NCBI RefSeq assembly: GCF_028446585.1
Contig: NZ_JAPFQL010000011.1
Location: 1-64,000, forward strand
Source of the DNA: Intrasporangium calvum
GTDB taxonomy: Bacteria > Actinomycetota > Actinomycetes > Actinomycetales > Dermatophilaceae
DNA length: 64,000 bases
Reading direction: 5' to 3'
The translations under genes and the position numbers were made by a program. Positions 9,413 to 18,403 of the stretch are shown piece by piece (positions within the stretch are counted from its first letter, which is position 1; every line of letters begins with the position of its first letter). Below the pieces are notes generated by a model, which had not been told where the DNA came from, ran no database searches, and saw only the letters and a list, made by a program, of their open reading frames with translations.

Positions 9413-10645
9413 TCAGGCGAGCCCGAGCGCTGCCGCCTCCTCCCAGAGCTCCGCGCGCACCCTTGGGTGGGCGCACTGGTCGATGAGGTCGCGGCACTGC
9501 TCGCGTTCGTCGTGTCCCCACAGTCTGGCGACGCCGTTCTCGGTGACGATGGCGCTCTGCTGGAAGCTCGTCACTGGCTCGTCCACGAGCGGCACGATCG
9601 TGGAGACGTCCGCCTTGGGGTGCCACGACCGGAGCGCGATGAAGGACTGGCCGCCGGGAGAGTGCAGCGCACCGACGATGAAGTCGGTCTGGCCGCCGAA
9701 ACCGGAGTGGATCCGCGCGTTGATCCGCGAGGCGTTGGCCTGCCCGAAGAGGTCGACCTCGAGGGCGGTGTTCACGGACGTCATCCGGCGCTGCTGGGCG
9801 ATGAGGCCGGGGTCGTTCGTCTTCTCCGTGCGCAGCATGCGCACCCACGGGTTGCCGTCGACCCAGTCGTAGAGGTCCTGGCTGCCGAAGACGAAGGACG
9901 TGACGAGCGGGTGGTCCCGGTCGAGGGCGCCGGCTGCGTCGAGCGCGAGCACCCCGTCGGAGAACATCTCGGTCCAGACGCGCAGGTCCTTGCGGTCGAT
10001 GATCGCGTTGAGCGTGGCGTCCGGCACGGCGCCGATGCCGAGCTGCATCGTGGAGCCGTCGAGGACCATGGAGGCGACCCGCTCGCCGATCGCGGCGCTC
10101 TCCTCGTCCGGCGTGCCCGGGATGTGAGCGGCCAGCGGGGTGTCGACCTCGAGCGCGAGGTCGACATGGTCGACCGGGACCTGGGCGTCACCGAAGGTGT
10201 AGGGCATCCGCTCGTTGACGACCGCGATGACCAGGCCGCCCCGGGCCCGGCACGCCTCGATCGCAGCGGGCAGGACGTTGACCTCGACGCCGAGGCTGAG
10301 CTGCCCGTCGCGGGGCGGCGCACAGTGGAGGAGGACCGCGTCGGGCAGCAAGGTCCGCGTGAAGAGGAGCGGCACCAGGGAGAGCCGGGACGGGACGTAA
10401 CGCAGGCGAGGGTGGCGGCGCATCCCGGCGCCGACGAAGCAGGTCTCGACCGTGACCCCCTCCCGGTCCGGCAGGCCGGGCGGCGCGTTGAGGGCGTTGA
10501 GGACGTAGGTGGGCAGCGCCTGGTCGATGACCGTGACGCCCTCCCACGGGATGGCCATGTTGCCGCTGCAGACGATGCGTGGGTTGGGCGGCAGCGACTG
10601 GAGCCTGGAGCTCAGTTCCTCGACGGAGACGGTCTGCATGGCCAC
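9413..10645 (-). CDS. Acetyl-CoA hydrolase/CoA-transferase family protein
   Basis: 410 residues related to the 4-hydroxybutyrate/acetate CoA-transferase group: N-terminal CSGNMAIPW, middle QLGIGAVPDATL, and C-terminal SGFGGQTDFIVGALHSPGG, which are conserved in the AcetylCoA_hydro domains. It should move CoA between acyl-CoA and a free carboxylate or hydrolyse acyl-CoA. It stands alone between the SDR gene and ku. Confidence 0.85.
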   Translation of the reverse strand: MAMQTVSVEELSSRLQSLPPNPRIVCSGNMAIPWEGVTVIDQALPTYVLNALNAPPGLPDREGVTVETCFVGAGMRRHPRLRYVPSRLSLVPLLFTRTLLPDAVLLHCAPPRDGQLSLGVEVNVLPAAIEACRARGGLVIAVVNERMPYTFGDAQVPVDHVDLALEVDTPLAAHIPGTPDEESAAIGERVASMVLDGSTMQLGIGAVPDATLNAIIDRKDLRVWTEMFSDGVLALDAAGALDRDHPLVTSFVFGSQDLYDWVDGNPWVRMLRTEKTNDPGLIAQQRRMTSVNTALEVDLFGQANASRINARIHSGFGGQTDFIVGALHSPGGQSFIALRSWHPKADVSTIVPLVDEPVTSFQQSAIVTENGVARLWGHDEREQCRDLIDQCAHPRVRAELWEEAAALGLA

Positions 10646-10705
10646 ATCCTTGCGGACCCGGATCGCGTTGCCGCGGCGACCCCCTGGGCGGCCTCCGCCG
10701 GTTGG

Positions 10706-11674
10706 TCAGCTCGCCTTGCGCTTCGTCGCAGCCTTCTTCGTCGTCGACGTGGCGGCCGCCTTCTTCGCGGTCGTCTTCTTGGCCGGAGCCTTCTTGGAGG
10801 GGGCCTTCTTGGCCGTCTTCTTCGCGCCCTGCTTGCCGGACGAGGCGGCCGGCTCGGCCGCCTCCTCGCGGATCTCGCTCGTCGACGTGCCGCCGGACTT
10901 CGCCGCCTTGGCCTTGTCGACGCTGCGCTGCAGGGCCGCCAGCAGGTCGACCACCTCGGTCTCCTCGGCCGGCGCGGCAGGCGCCTCCTTCACCTCCCCG
11001 CCCTCGATCTTGCTGGCGACGAGCGCCTCGACCGCCTCGGAGTAGTCGTCCTCGAACTCGTCCGGCTCGTAGTCGCCGGCGAGCGAGTCGACGAGGGACG
11101 AGGCCATCGCGAGCTCCTTGTCGGTGGCCTGCGTGTCCTCGGAGAGGAAGTCGAACTCCGGTTGACGCACCTCGTCCGCCCAGAGCAGCGTCTGGAGCAC
11201 GATGACGCCGTCGCGCACCCGAAGCACCGCCAGCGTCATCCGGGTGCGGATGGAAACGGTGACCAGGGCCATCCGATCGGCCTTCTCGAGGGCGTCCCGG
11301 AGCAGGACATATGGCTTGAGGCCGGTCTTGTCCGGCTCCAGGTAGTAGGAGCGGTCAAAGAGCAAGGGATCGATCTGGTCGGCCGGGACGAATTTCTCGA
11401 TCGAGATCTCCTTCGAGGACCGCGACGGCAGCGACTTCATCTCCTGGTCGGTCAGGACGACCATCTGCCCGTCGGCGGTCTCATAACCCTTGGCGATGTC
11501 CGAATAGGGGACCTCCTCGCCGTCGATCGAGCAGACCCGCTGGTACTTGATACGGCCTCCGTCCTTCACGTGAACCTGTCTGAACTGCACGTCATGGTTC
11601 TCCGTCGCGGAGAAGAGTCGGACCGGGACGTTGACCAGTCCGAAGGAGACGGCGCCTTTCCAGATGGCTCGCAT
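10706..11674 (-). CDS. ku: Non-homologous end-joining protein Ku
   Basis: Binds DNA double-strand ends and recruits LigD. The conserved bacterial Ku start MRAIWKGAVSFGLVNVPV fixes the ATG at 11674, and the beta-barrel core runs to about residue 250. The last 60 residues are a Lys/Ala/Pro-rich tail (KKAPSKKAPAKKTTAKKAA), known in other Ku proteins to bind DNA. Length is 322 residues; the much longer open frame upstream is an antisense shadow of the ligase gene. The start lies only 18 bases from the divergent ligase start, and no Shine-Dalgarno sequence is visible. Confidence 0.95.
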   Translation of the reverse strand: MRAIWKGAVSFGLVNVPVRLFSATENHDVQFRQVHVKDGGRIKYQRVCSIDGEEVPYSDIAKGYETADGQMVVLTDQEMKSLPSRSSKEISIEKFVPADQIDPLLFDRSYYLEPDKTGLKPYVLLRDALEKADRMALVTVSIRTRMTLAVLRVRDGVIVLQTLLWADEVRQPEFDFLSEDTQATDKELAMASSLVDSLAGDYEPDEFEDDYSEAVEALVASKIEGGEVKEAPAAPAEETEVVDLLAALQRSVDKAKAAKSGGTSTSEIREEAAEPAASSGKQGAKKTAKKAPSKKAPAKKTTAKKAAATSTTKKAATKRKAS

Positions 11675-11692
11675 GAGAACCAGAATGCACCC

Positions 11693-12643
11693 ATGCGCCC
11701 CATGCTCGCGACGTCGACACCGACCATTCCGTCGGGGGCGGCGTGGATTCACGAGGTGAAATGGGACGGGATGCGCATCCTCGCCGACGTCAATGGCGGC
11801 ACCCTGCGTCTGACCTCGCGCACGGAGCGCGACGTCACGGTGGCCTTTCCGGAGCTGTCCGGGCTGGTGGACGAGTACGCCGACATGCTGCTCGACGGCG
11901 AGATCGTCTGCCTGGACGCGGGCAAGCCGTCGTTCGGCCTGCTGGCCGAGCGGTTCCACGTCACGAGCGCGAGACGTGCCCTGCTCCTCGCCGAGCGCAG
12001 TCCAGCGACCCTGATGACGTTCGACCTCCTCCGCCTCTACGGCGTCGACCTGCTCGGACGGACCTGGAGCGACCGGCGCGCGACGCTGGAGCGACTGGAG
12101 CTGGACGGGCCTCGATGGCAGACGCCGCCCACCTTCGAGGACGGCCGGCTGCTCCACGCCGCCACGCGCGAGCAGGGCCTGGAGGGCATCGTCAGCAAGC
12201 GAACGAGCTCGCTCTACCGGCCCGGCGTCCGCTCGCCGGACTGGCTGAAGTCCCCGCACCGCGGCAGCACCTCGGTGGTGATCGGCGGATGGCGACCCGA
12301 GTCCACCGGAACCGTGCGGGACCGCCTCGGCGCGGTGCTCGTCGGCACGCCGGGTCCCGAGGGCCTGCGGTTCGTCGGCAGGGTGGGGGCGGGACTCGCC
12401 GGGCGGGCCGGTGACGCGCTGCGCCGGACGCTCGCGCCGCTGGAGCTCGCGGAGTCTCCGTTCGCGCAGCCGGTCCCGCGCGAGGACGCGGCCGGTGCCC
12501 GCTGGGTCCGTCCCGTGCTGGTGGCGGATGTCGAGTCCCTGGGCCTGGGGCACCAGGGCCGCCTGCGGCAACCGGCGTTCAAACGGCTGCGGGCAGACCT
12601 GACCCCCGACGACGTCGAGGACCTCTTCGGCGGGGGCGAGTGA
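11693..12643 (+). CDS. ligD: ATP-dependent DNA ligase, LigD ligase-domain type
   Basis: 316 residues covering nucleotidyltransferase motif I EVKWDGMR (Lys forms the AMP adduct), motif III LDGEIVCLD, motif IV GLEGIVSKR, motif V WLKSPHRG and an OB-fold end. This is the ligase part of LigD without the polymerase or phosphoesterase modules fused. The ATG at 11693 precedes MRPMLATSTP, the usual start of such ligases. The following polymerase gene overlaps in a TGATG arrangement, so the two halves are made together. It acts with the divergent Ku in end joining. Confidence 0.92.
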   Translation: MRPMLATSTPTIPSGAAWIHEVKWDGMRILADVNGGTLRLTSRTERDVTVAFPELSGLVDEYADMLLDGEIVCLDAGKPSFGLLAERFHVTSARRALLLAERSPATLMTFDLLRLYGVDLLGRTWSDRRATLERLELDGPRWQTPPTFEDGRLLHAATREQGLEGIVSKRTSSLYRPGVRSPDWLKSPHRGSTSVVIGGWRPESTGTVRDRLGAVLVGTPGPEGLRFVGRVGAGLAGRAGDALRRTLAPLELAESPFAQPVPREDAAGARWVRPVLVADVESLGLGHQGRLRQPAFKRLRADLTPDDVEDLFGGGE

Positions 12644-13554
12644 TGGTCGGGCCGCCGCGCAGCGTCCCCGGGCCGAAGGTCACCGTCGAGGTCGAGGGCC
12701 GGCGGCTGAAGCTGAGCAGCCTCGAGAAGGTGATGTATCCAGCCACGGGCACGACAAAGGCGCAGGTCATCGACTACTACGCCCGTATCGCGCCGGTCCT
12801 GCTGCCGCATCTGGCCGACCGGCCGGTGACCCGGATTCGCTATCCGCACGGTGTGGGCGACATGCAGTTCTTCGAGAAGAACGTGCCGCCCGGGACCCCC
12901 GAGTGGATTCGCCGGGCCGGCCGCGACCCGGTGTTTCCCTTCATCGACGACCTCGCCGCCCTCACCTTCTTCGCCAACCTCAACTCCCTGGAGCTGCACG
13001 TGCCGCAGTGGCGCTTCGAGGGAGACGGGCGCGACGCCGTGCCGCTCAACCCCGACCGGTTGGTCATCGACCTCGACCCGGGGCCGGGCACCGGGCTTCG
13101 CGAGGTCGCGGGGGTGGCCGTCATCGTCCGCGACCGGCTGGCCGGGATCGGGCTCGAGACGGTGCCGGTGACCAGTGGCAGCAAGGGGGTGCAGCTGTAT
13201 GCCGGCCTGCCCGGGGGCGCGCACACGAGCGACGAGATCCGGGACACCGTCCAGCAGCTGGCTCAGGAGCTGACGAAGAAGTATCCGGACCGGATCGTCT
13301 GGAAGATGGCGAAGGAGCTGCGGCCCGGCAAGATCTTCCTCGACTGGAGCCAGAACGTGGCGGCCAAGACGACGATCTGCCCCTACTCCTTGCGTGGTCG
13401 GGAGGCTCCGACGGTGGCGGCCCCCCGGACCTGGTCCGAGGTGGAGGCGGGCAGCGACGGGGAGGAGCTGCGCCAGCTGCGGTTCGAGGAGGTGCTCGAA
13501 CGGGTCGAGCGGGACGGAGACCTGGCGGCCGGCGTCGCCGGGCCGACGCCATGA
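12643..13554 (+). CDS. LigD-type polymerase domain protein (AEP primase/polymerase)
   Basis: 303 residues of the archaeo-eukaryotic primase superfamily found in LigD: N-terminal SSLEKVMYP, RYPHGVGDMQFFEKNVP, the catalytic acidic pair in IDLDPGPG, and TSGSKGVQLYAGLP. It fills gaps and adds nucleotides or ribonucleotides during end joining. ATG 12643 overlaps the ligase stop; a GTG one codon upstream is an alternative. No 3'-phosphoesterase (PE) domain gene is adjacent, so the system is split and lacks that module here. Confidence 0.9.
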   Translation: MVGPPRSVPGPKVTVEVEGRRLKLSSLEKVMYPATGTTKAQVIDYYARIAPVLLPHLADRPVTRIRYPHGVGDMQFFEKNVPPGTPEWIRRAGRDPVFPFIDDLAALTFFANLNSLELHVPQWRFEGDGRDAVPLNPDRLVIDLDPGPGTGLREVAGVAVIVRDRLAGIGLETVPVTSGSKGVQLYAGLPGGAHTSDEIRDTVQQLAQELTKKYPDRIVWKMAKELRPGKIFLDWSQNVAAKTTICPYSLRGREAPTVAAPRTWSEVEAGSDGEELRQLRFEEVLERVERDGDLAAGVAGPTP

Positions 13555-13583
13555 GACGACCCGGACGCAACGGCCCCGGACAG

Positions 13584-13627
13584 CGCTCGAGGGGCCACCG
13601 CCGGGAAGGCGGGTGACCCCTCGAGCG
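13584..13627. terminator. Bidirectional terminator hairpin
   Basis: Eleven-bp perfect stem CGCTCGAGGGG / CCCCTCGAGCG with an inner CACCGCC / GGCGGGTG extension, between the convergent polymerase and lsr2 genes. GC-rich, without a U-run. Confidence 0.7.
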
Positions 13628-13636
13628 AAGGTCCGG

Positions 13637-13969
13637 TCAGTGGGCCTTGTCGTAGGCGGCCTGGATCTCGGCGGAGATCCGGCCACGGTCCGAGACCTGG
13701 TGCCCGTTGGCGCGGGCCCACTCGCGGACGGCCGCGAGGTCGCCCCGCTTGGCGCCGCCCCCGGAGGAGCCGCGGCGACGGCCGCCGCGTGCGCCGCCGC
13801 TGCGACGGGCGTGGCCGGTCCAGGCAGCCAGGGCGTCGCGCAGCTTGCTTGCATTCTTGTCACTGAGGTCGATCTCGTAGGAGACCCCGTCGATCGCGAA
13901 GCTGACAGTTTCGTCGGCGGGACCGCCGTCAACATCGTCGATGAGGACGACTTCGACTCGCTGAGCCAT
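13637..13969 (-). CDS. lsr2: Lsr2 nucleoid-associated protein
   Basis: 110 residues: N-terminal dimerisation part starting MAQRVEVVLIDDVDGG, a basic Gly/Arg-rich linker, and a C-terminal DNA-binding domain with the RGR loop in SDRGRISAEI that inserts into the AT-rich minor groove. Lsr2 silences AT-rich and foreign DNA, as H-NS does in enterobacteria. The ATG at 13969 has GGAGA close upstream; the extra upstream codons in the open frame are non-conserved. The region upstream is unusually AT-rich for this genome. Confidence 0.95.
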   Translation of the reverse strand: MAQRVEVVLIDDVDGGPADETVSFAIDGVSYEIDLSDKNASKLRDALAAWTGHARRSGGARGGRRRGSSGGGAKRGDLAAVREWARANGHQVSDRGRISAEIQAAYDKAH

Positions 13970-14110
13970 GTTTCTCCATCTGGTGTCGTGATGGTAATTG
14001 AGGTGCCGTGAATGCATTGCATTCGCGTCACCCTTCAATTTACACGCAATTGGCATTCAGCGGGAATTCCTGGCGGCCATTTGTGGATGACGTGAATCGT
14101 CTGAGACTGG
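13970..14110 (-). promoter_or_regulatory. AT-rich lsr2 upstream region with a perfect palindrome
   Basis: Contrasts with the GC-rich surroundings by runs such as CAATTTACACGCAATTGGCA. It includes the 15-base perfect inverted repeat GAATGCA-T-TGCATTC at 14010-14024, about 41 bases before the lsr2 ATG. Lsr2 is known to bind AT-rich DNA, so self-regulation is plausible. The promoter elements themselves I cannot place with confidence. Confidence 0.45.
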
Positions 14111-14120
14111 GCTATGCTGC

Positions 14121-14297
14121 TCAGTTTTGTTCGGGTGAATTGCCGGCAGCCTCGGCATCGCGCTCGGCCTCCCACTTGGCCATCGCAATTCTCTCTCGCC
14201 GGTCGCCCTCGACAATGTTGCGGATGATGACGAAGAAGAGCCAGGTGACGCCCAGCGTCGGAAGCAGCGCAAGGACATAGGGCAGGACCGTTTCCAT
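14121..14297 (-). CDS. Small single-pass membrane protein
   Basis: 58 residues beginning METVLPYVLALLPTLGVTW: one hydrophobic helix (about residues 5-25), then a highly charged amphipathic segment EGDRRERIAMAKWEAERDAE. Similar tiny proteins occur next to lsr2/radA in actinobacteria, but no function is known to me. Start ATG 14297 is used because the extra codons upstream run into the radA promoter region and are not protein-like. Confidence 0.62.
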   Translation of the reverse strand: METVLPYVLALLPTLGVTWLFFVIIRNIVEGDRRERIAMAKWEAERDAEAAGNSPEQN

Positions 14298-14408
14298 GCG
14301 TTCATGATCCCACGGTGTGCGGCACGGCCCTGACGGCTCCTTGGACGTCCCGCTCGCGGTCGGCGTTGCTCGCGGGCGTTGTCGTCCCGCCCCTCTACGG
14401 TTGCGGGC

Positions 14409-15824
14409 ATGGCCACCAAGTCGACCAGCCGGCACTCACCTCGCTTCCGTTGTGCGGAGTGCGGCTGGGCGACCGTCAAGTGGGTGGGCCGCTGCGGTGA
14501 GTGCCAGGCCTGGGGCACGGTGGCGGAGGCCGGCGGCACGGCCGCTCCTCGCACGGCGCCCGCCCAGGTGCTGCGACCGGCCACACCCATCGCCGAGGTC
14601 GACCTCACCACGGCGGCCGCCCGGCCCACCGGCGTCGCAGAGTTCGACCGGGTCCTGGGCGGCGGACTGGTCCCCGGCGCGGTGGTGCTCGTGGCGGGGG
14701 AGCCCGGCATCGGCAAGTCCACGCTGTTGCTGGACGTCGCCGCCCGCGCCGCACGGCAGGGAGCCGCCACGCTCTACGTCAGTGGGGAGGAGAGCGCCGC
14801 GCAGGTCCGAGCGCGCGCAGACCGCATCGACGCCCTCGCGGACACGCTCTACCTGGCGGCCGAGACCGACCTCGCCACGGTCCTCGGCCACGTCGAGGGG
14901 ACGGCACCCGAGCTGCTCATCGTGGACTCCGTCCAGACCATTGCCAGCGCTGACGTCGAGGGCCAGGCGGGCAACGTCTCGCAGGTGCGCGAGGTCGCCG
15001 CGAGCCTGATCCGGATGGCCAAGGACCGGGGGATCGCGATGCTCCTCGTCGGCCACGTCACCAAGGACGGGTCCATCGCGGGGCCGCGGGTGCTCGAGCA
15101 CCTCGTCGACGTCGTCGTCCAGTTCGAGGGCGACCGTCACTCCCGGCTGCGGCTGGTCCGGGCCGTCAAGAACCGCTACGGACCGACCGACGAGGTCGGC
15201 TGCTTCGACCTCTCCGAGGCCGGCATCATCGGGCTCGCGGACCCCAGCGGGCTGTTCCTCTCGCACCGGGTGACGGCCGTGGCCGGGACCTGTGTGACCG
15301 TCACGCTCGAGGGCCGCCGGCCGCTCGTCACCGAGGTGCAGGCGCTCGTGGCTCCCTCGACGCTGCCCTCACCCCGCCGGACCTCCAGCGGTCTCGACGC
15401 ATCGCGGCTCGCCATGGTGATCGCCGTCCTCGACAAGCGGGCGGGTGCCCCGGTCGGGGCGCAGGACATCTTCGCGGCGACCGTCGGGGGCGTGCGACTG
15501 ACCGAGCCCGCCGCGGACCTGGCCCTCGTCTGTGCCCTCGCGTCGTCCGTGCTCGACCGGCCGTTGCCCGTCGACGTGGTGGCCATCGGGGAGGTGGGCC
15601 TCGCCGGGGAGGTCCGCAGGGCAACGGGAATCGGCCGGCGCCTCGCCGAAGCCGCCCGTCTCGGTTTCCGTCACGCCGTCGTCCCGAAAGGCAGCCGCGC
15701 CGACTCGCCCGTCCCCGACAACCTCGACGTCATCGAGGTGGGCAACGTCGCCGAGGCCATCGAGACGATGCGTCGCCTCGCCGTGGTGCAGGGGACACCA
15801 GCATTGGCCCGCGACAGCGCCTAG
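14409..15824 (+). CDS. radA: DNA repair protein RadA (Sms)
   Basis: Branch-migration helicase of recombinational repair. 471 residues: N-terminal zinc finger with Cys15, Cys18, Cys29 and Cys32, Walker A GEPGIGKST near residue 98, the RadA-specific KNRYGPTDEVG motif, and a C-terminal Lon-protease-like domain containing KAGVP-equivalent VVPKGS. ATG 14409 begins right before the zinc finger. disA follows 135 bases later, a neighbourhood conserved widely. Confidence 0.95.
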   Translation: MATKSTSRHSPRFRCAECGWATVKWVGRCGECQAWGTVAEAGGTAAPRTAPAQVLRPATPIAEVDLTTAAARPTGVAEFDRVLGGGLVPGAVVLVAGEPGIGKSTLLLDVAARAARQGAATLYVSGEESAAQVRARADRIDALADTLYLAAETDLATVLGHVEGTAPELLIVDSVQTIASADVEGQAGNVSQVREVAASLIRMAKDRGIAMLLVGHVTKDGSIAGPRVLEHLVDVVVQFEGDRHSRLRLVRAVKNRYGPTDEVGCFDLSEAGIIGLADPSGLFLSHRVTAVAGTCVTVTLEGRRPLVTEVQALVAPSTLPSPRRTSSGLDASRLAMVIAVLDKRAGAPVGAQDIFAATVGGVRLTEPAADLALVCALASSVLDRPLPVDVVAIGEVGLAGEVRRATGIGRRLAEAARLGFRHAVVPKGSRADSPVPDNLDVIEVGNVAEAIETMRRLAVVQGTPALARDSA

Positions 15825-15959
15825 ACTTCGGACCACCGACCCCGACGAACCTCGGCATCGAGGCGGGGACGCCGAACTCGACAAACTCACGACAACTCAC
15901 CGACGCCGACGAGACGGCCCCGAGCCGACCTGAGGCGCCCACCGGCTGAACGGGATGTG

Positions 15960-17039
15960 ATGGACAGGAACGACGACGAGCTGCTGCTCCGCGCGGCCCT
16001 CGCCGCGGTCGCTCCCGGCACGGAGCTGCGCGACGGTCTCGAGCGGATCCTGCGCGGGCGCACCGGAGCGCTGATCGTGCTCGGCCACGACCGTGTCGTC
16101 GAGACGATCTGCACGGGCGGTTTCCAGCTCGACGTGGAGTTCTCCGCCACCCGGGTGCGCGAGCTGTGCAAGATGGACGGGGCGGTCGTGCTCGACCGCG
16201 AGGGCACCCGCATCCTGCGGGCAGCCACCCAGCTCGTGCCCGACTCGAGCATCGAGACGTCCGAGTCCGGCACGCGACACCGGACCGCCGAGCGCGTCGC
16301 CAAGCAGACCGGCTTCCCGGTCATCTCGGTGAGCCAGTCGATGGGCGTCGTCGCGCTCTACGTGCGCAACAAGCGGCATGTCGTCGAGGGATCGCCCACG
16401 ACGCTGTCCCGGGCGGACCAGGCACTGCAGACCCTCGAGCGCTACAAGGCCCGACTCGACGAGGTGACGGGCACGCTCTCCGCGCTCGAGATCGAGGATC
16501 TCGTCACGATCCGCGATGTCACCTCGGTGCTCCAGCGCCTCGAGATGGTGCGCCGCATCTCCGCCGAGATCCAGGACTACGTCGTCGAGCTCGGCACCGA
16601 CGGCCGCCTGCTCAGCCTGCAGCTCGAGGAGCTCGTCGGCGGTCTCGGCAACGACCGGGAGCTCGTCATCCGCGACTACCTGCCCTCGACCAAGTCGGAC
16701 CTCACCGCCGACGACGCCCTGGCCAACCTCGAGGCGCTCAACTCCGTCGAGCTGCTCGACCTGTCGGCCGGGGCTCGGGCCGTGGGCTTCTCGATCGTCG
16801 GCGACAGCCTGGACGCGCCCGTCAGCCCGCAGGGCTATCGCCTCCTCACCAAGGTGCCCCGCCTGCCGACGGCCATCGTGGAGCGCCTCGTCAACCACTT
16901 CGAGTCCCTCCAGCGACTGCTTGCAGCCGGGATCGAGGACCTCATGCTCGTCGACGGTGTGGGCGAGGGGCGCGCCCGTGCGGTCCGGGAGGGCCTGTCA
17001 CGCCTCGCGGAGTCCTCGATCCTCGAGCGCTACGTCTGA
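15960..17039 (+). CDS. disA: Diadenylate cyclase DisA (c-di-AMP synthase, DNA integrity scanner)
   Basis: 359 residues: N-terminal DAC domain with the catalytic DGA (residues 73-75, in KMDGAVVLD) and GTRHR (104-108) motifs, a helical linker, and a C-terminal HhH DNA-binding domain ending with [15 protein letters not shown]. Produces c-di-AMP from two ATP and in other bacteria pauses at branched DNA. GTG 15957 is an alternative start immediately before the ATG. Its neighbours radA and mutY also act on DNA. Confidence 0.95.
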   Translation: MDRNDDELLLRAALAAVAPGTELRDGLERILRGRTGALIVLGHDRVVETICTGGFQLDVEFSATRVRELCKMDGAVVLDREGTRILRAATQLVPDSSIETSESGTRHRTAERVAKQTGFPVISVSQSMGVVALYVRNKRHVVEGSPTTLSRADQALQTLERYKARLDEVTGTLSALEIEDLVTIRDVTSVLQRLEMVRRISAEIQDYVVELGTDGRLLSLQLEELVGGLGNDRELVIRDYLPSTKSDLTADDALANLEALNSVELLDLSAGARAVGFSIVGDSLDAPVSPQGYRLLTKVPRLPTAIVERLVNHFESLQRLLAAGIEDLMLVDGVGEGRARAVREGLSRLAESSILERYV

Positions 17040-17047
17040 CCCAGCCG

Positions 17048-18004
17048 ATGACGTCCGCGGCCAGGGCGGGTGCTGCCTGCAGCGCTCCCCCCAGTGCGCC
17101 TGACGAGATGATGATGCGGGCCCTGCGCCGGCGCATCAACGCCTGGTACGCCCGCGCCGGACGCGCCCTGCCGTGGCGGGAGCCGGACTGCGGCCCGTGG
17201 GGCGTCTTCCTCTCCGAGGTGATGGCCCAGCAGACCCCGCTCGCCCGCGTCGAGCCGATCTGGCGTGACTGGATGCAGCGGTGGCCGACACCGGCCGCCC
17301 TGGCTGCCGCGGCGCCGGGCGATGCAGTCCGGGCCTGGGGGCGGCTCGGCTACCCGCGCCGGGCGCTGCGGCTCCACGAGGCAGCCACGGTCATGGTCGA
17401 GCGACATGGGGGAGACGTGCCGACCACGCCCGCCGAGCTGCTCGCCCTCCCGGGCGTCGGTGCCTACACCGCCGCAGCGGTCGCGTGCTTCGCCTTCGGC
17501 ATCCCCGAGGTCGTCGTCGACACGAACGTCCGCCGGGTGCTGGCCCGCACGGTCGAGGGCAAGGCGTTCCCTCATCTGACCCTCACCCGGGCCGAGACCG
17601 ACCTGGCGACGCGCGCGATGCCGGCCCAGCGGCATACGGAATCGTCGGCGCGAGACGAGGCCAACGTCTGGAACGTCGCCGTCATGGAGCTGGGCGCGCT
17701 CGTCTGCGTCGCACGCGGGCCCCGTTGCGAGGAGTGTCCGGTCGCCGACCTGTGCGCCTGGAACGTGGCGGGCCGGCCTGCCTACGAAGGGCCCCCGCGA
17801 CGTGGGCAGGCCTGGCACGGCACGGACCGACAGGTGCGCGGAGAGATCCTGCGCCGCCTGCGCGAGGAGCACCGGCCCGTGCCGCTCACCGCGCTCGACG
17901 GTGCCGGTCCCGAACGCGCCCAGGTGCTGCGCTGCCTCGACTCCCTCGTCGCTGACGGCCTGGTGGAACCGTTGGGACGCAACCGGTTCCGCCTCCCCGC
18001 CTGA
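17048..18004 (+). CDS. mutY: A/G-specific adenine glycosylase
   Basis: Removes adenine mispaired with 8-oxoguanine. Shows the helix-hairpin-helix LPGVGAYTAAAV, catalytic Asp in VVDTNVRR, catalytic-helix SEVMAQQT, and the [4Fe-4S] loop C-x6-C-x2-C-x5-C starting CVARGPRC. C-terminal HxGTDRQVRG is typical of actinobacterial MutY. Starts at 17048 (318 residues) and 17108 (298) are both possible. Residues AMPAQRHTESSAR before VWNVAVMELGA are encoded by a copy of the dispersed 14-base element at 17625-17638 and lengthen a loop compared with what I recall of mycobacterial MutY. Confidence 0.92.
   Translation: MTSAARAGAACSAPPSAPDEMMMRALRRRINAWYARAGRALPWREPDCGPWGVFLSEVMAQQTPLARVEPIWRDWMQRWPTPAALAAAAPGDAVRAWGRLGYPRRALRLHEAATVMVERHGGDVPTTPAELLALPGVGAYTAAAVACFAFGIPEVVVDTNVRRVLARTVEGKAFPHLTLTRAETDLATRAMPAQRHTESSARDEANVWNVAVMELGALVCVARGPRCEECPVADLCAWNVAGRPAYEGPPRRGQAWHGTDRQVRGEILRRLREEHRPVPLTALDGAGPERAQVLRCLDSLVADGLVEPLGRNRFRLPA
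17625..17638 (+). repeat. Dispersed element inside mutY
   Basis: Exact 14-base copy, read in frame as Ala-Gln-Arg-His-Thr, just before the conserved helix leading to the Fe-S loop. Confidence 0.9.
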
Positions 18005-18012
18005 GCAACGGG

Positions 18013-18243
18013 CTACGCGCGATCGCGGACGTAGAGCTCGAGGTGGCCGCAGAGGGTGCAGCGGATCGCGTCGACCACCCACCGAGGAGCCCCGAACCGG
18101 AAGGCCCCGCCGAACGGCCCGCGCTGCAACGGACCAGCGATCCAGCGCGCGAAGCCCTGCGAGCCCTGACCGTTGTCCTCGATGAAGCCGTCCTCGAACT
18201 CCACGCCACCGCACTGAGAGCAGTTGGCCTCGATCCGCGCCAT
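18013..18243 (-). CDS. Small zinc-ribbon protein
   Basis: 76 residues with two CxxC knuckles, CSQCGG near residue 8 and CTLCGH near residue 64, framing a hydrophobic middle, so a zinc ribbon. The ATG at 18243 begins MARIEANC right before the first knuckle; the longer frame upstream is rejected. It converges on mutY with an 8-base gap. Function unknown. Confidence 0.65.
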   Translation of the reverse strand: MARIEANCSQCGGVEFEDGFIEDNGQGSQGFARWIAGPLQRGPFGGAFRFGAPRWVVDAIRCTLCGHLELYVRDRA

Positions 18244-18403
18244 GCGCACGCCTCCTCGGGCTACCAGGGGTCCGGCGCCGCCGCCGGCCTTCCGTGATGT
18301 GACGCAGCGATGCCCACGTCGGCTCCGCCGTCGGTCGACCATCATGCACTTTGCGACCGGCGGGCCCGGCGGTAGGGTCGGCGGTCATGCTGGCGAGCCA
18401 TCG

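Noticed and set aside
8747-11692. Very long open frame reading into the ligase gene from upstream
   Set aside because: The first 980 codons are antisense to the SDR, CoA-transferase and ku genes; the conserved ligase begins only at 11693.
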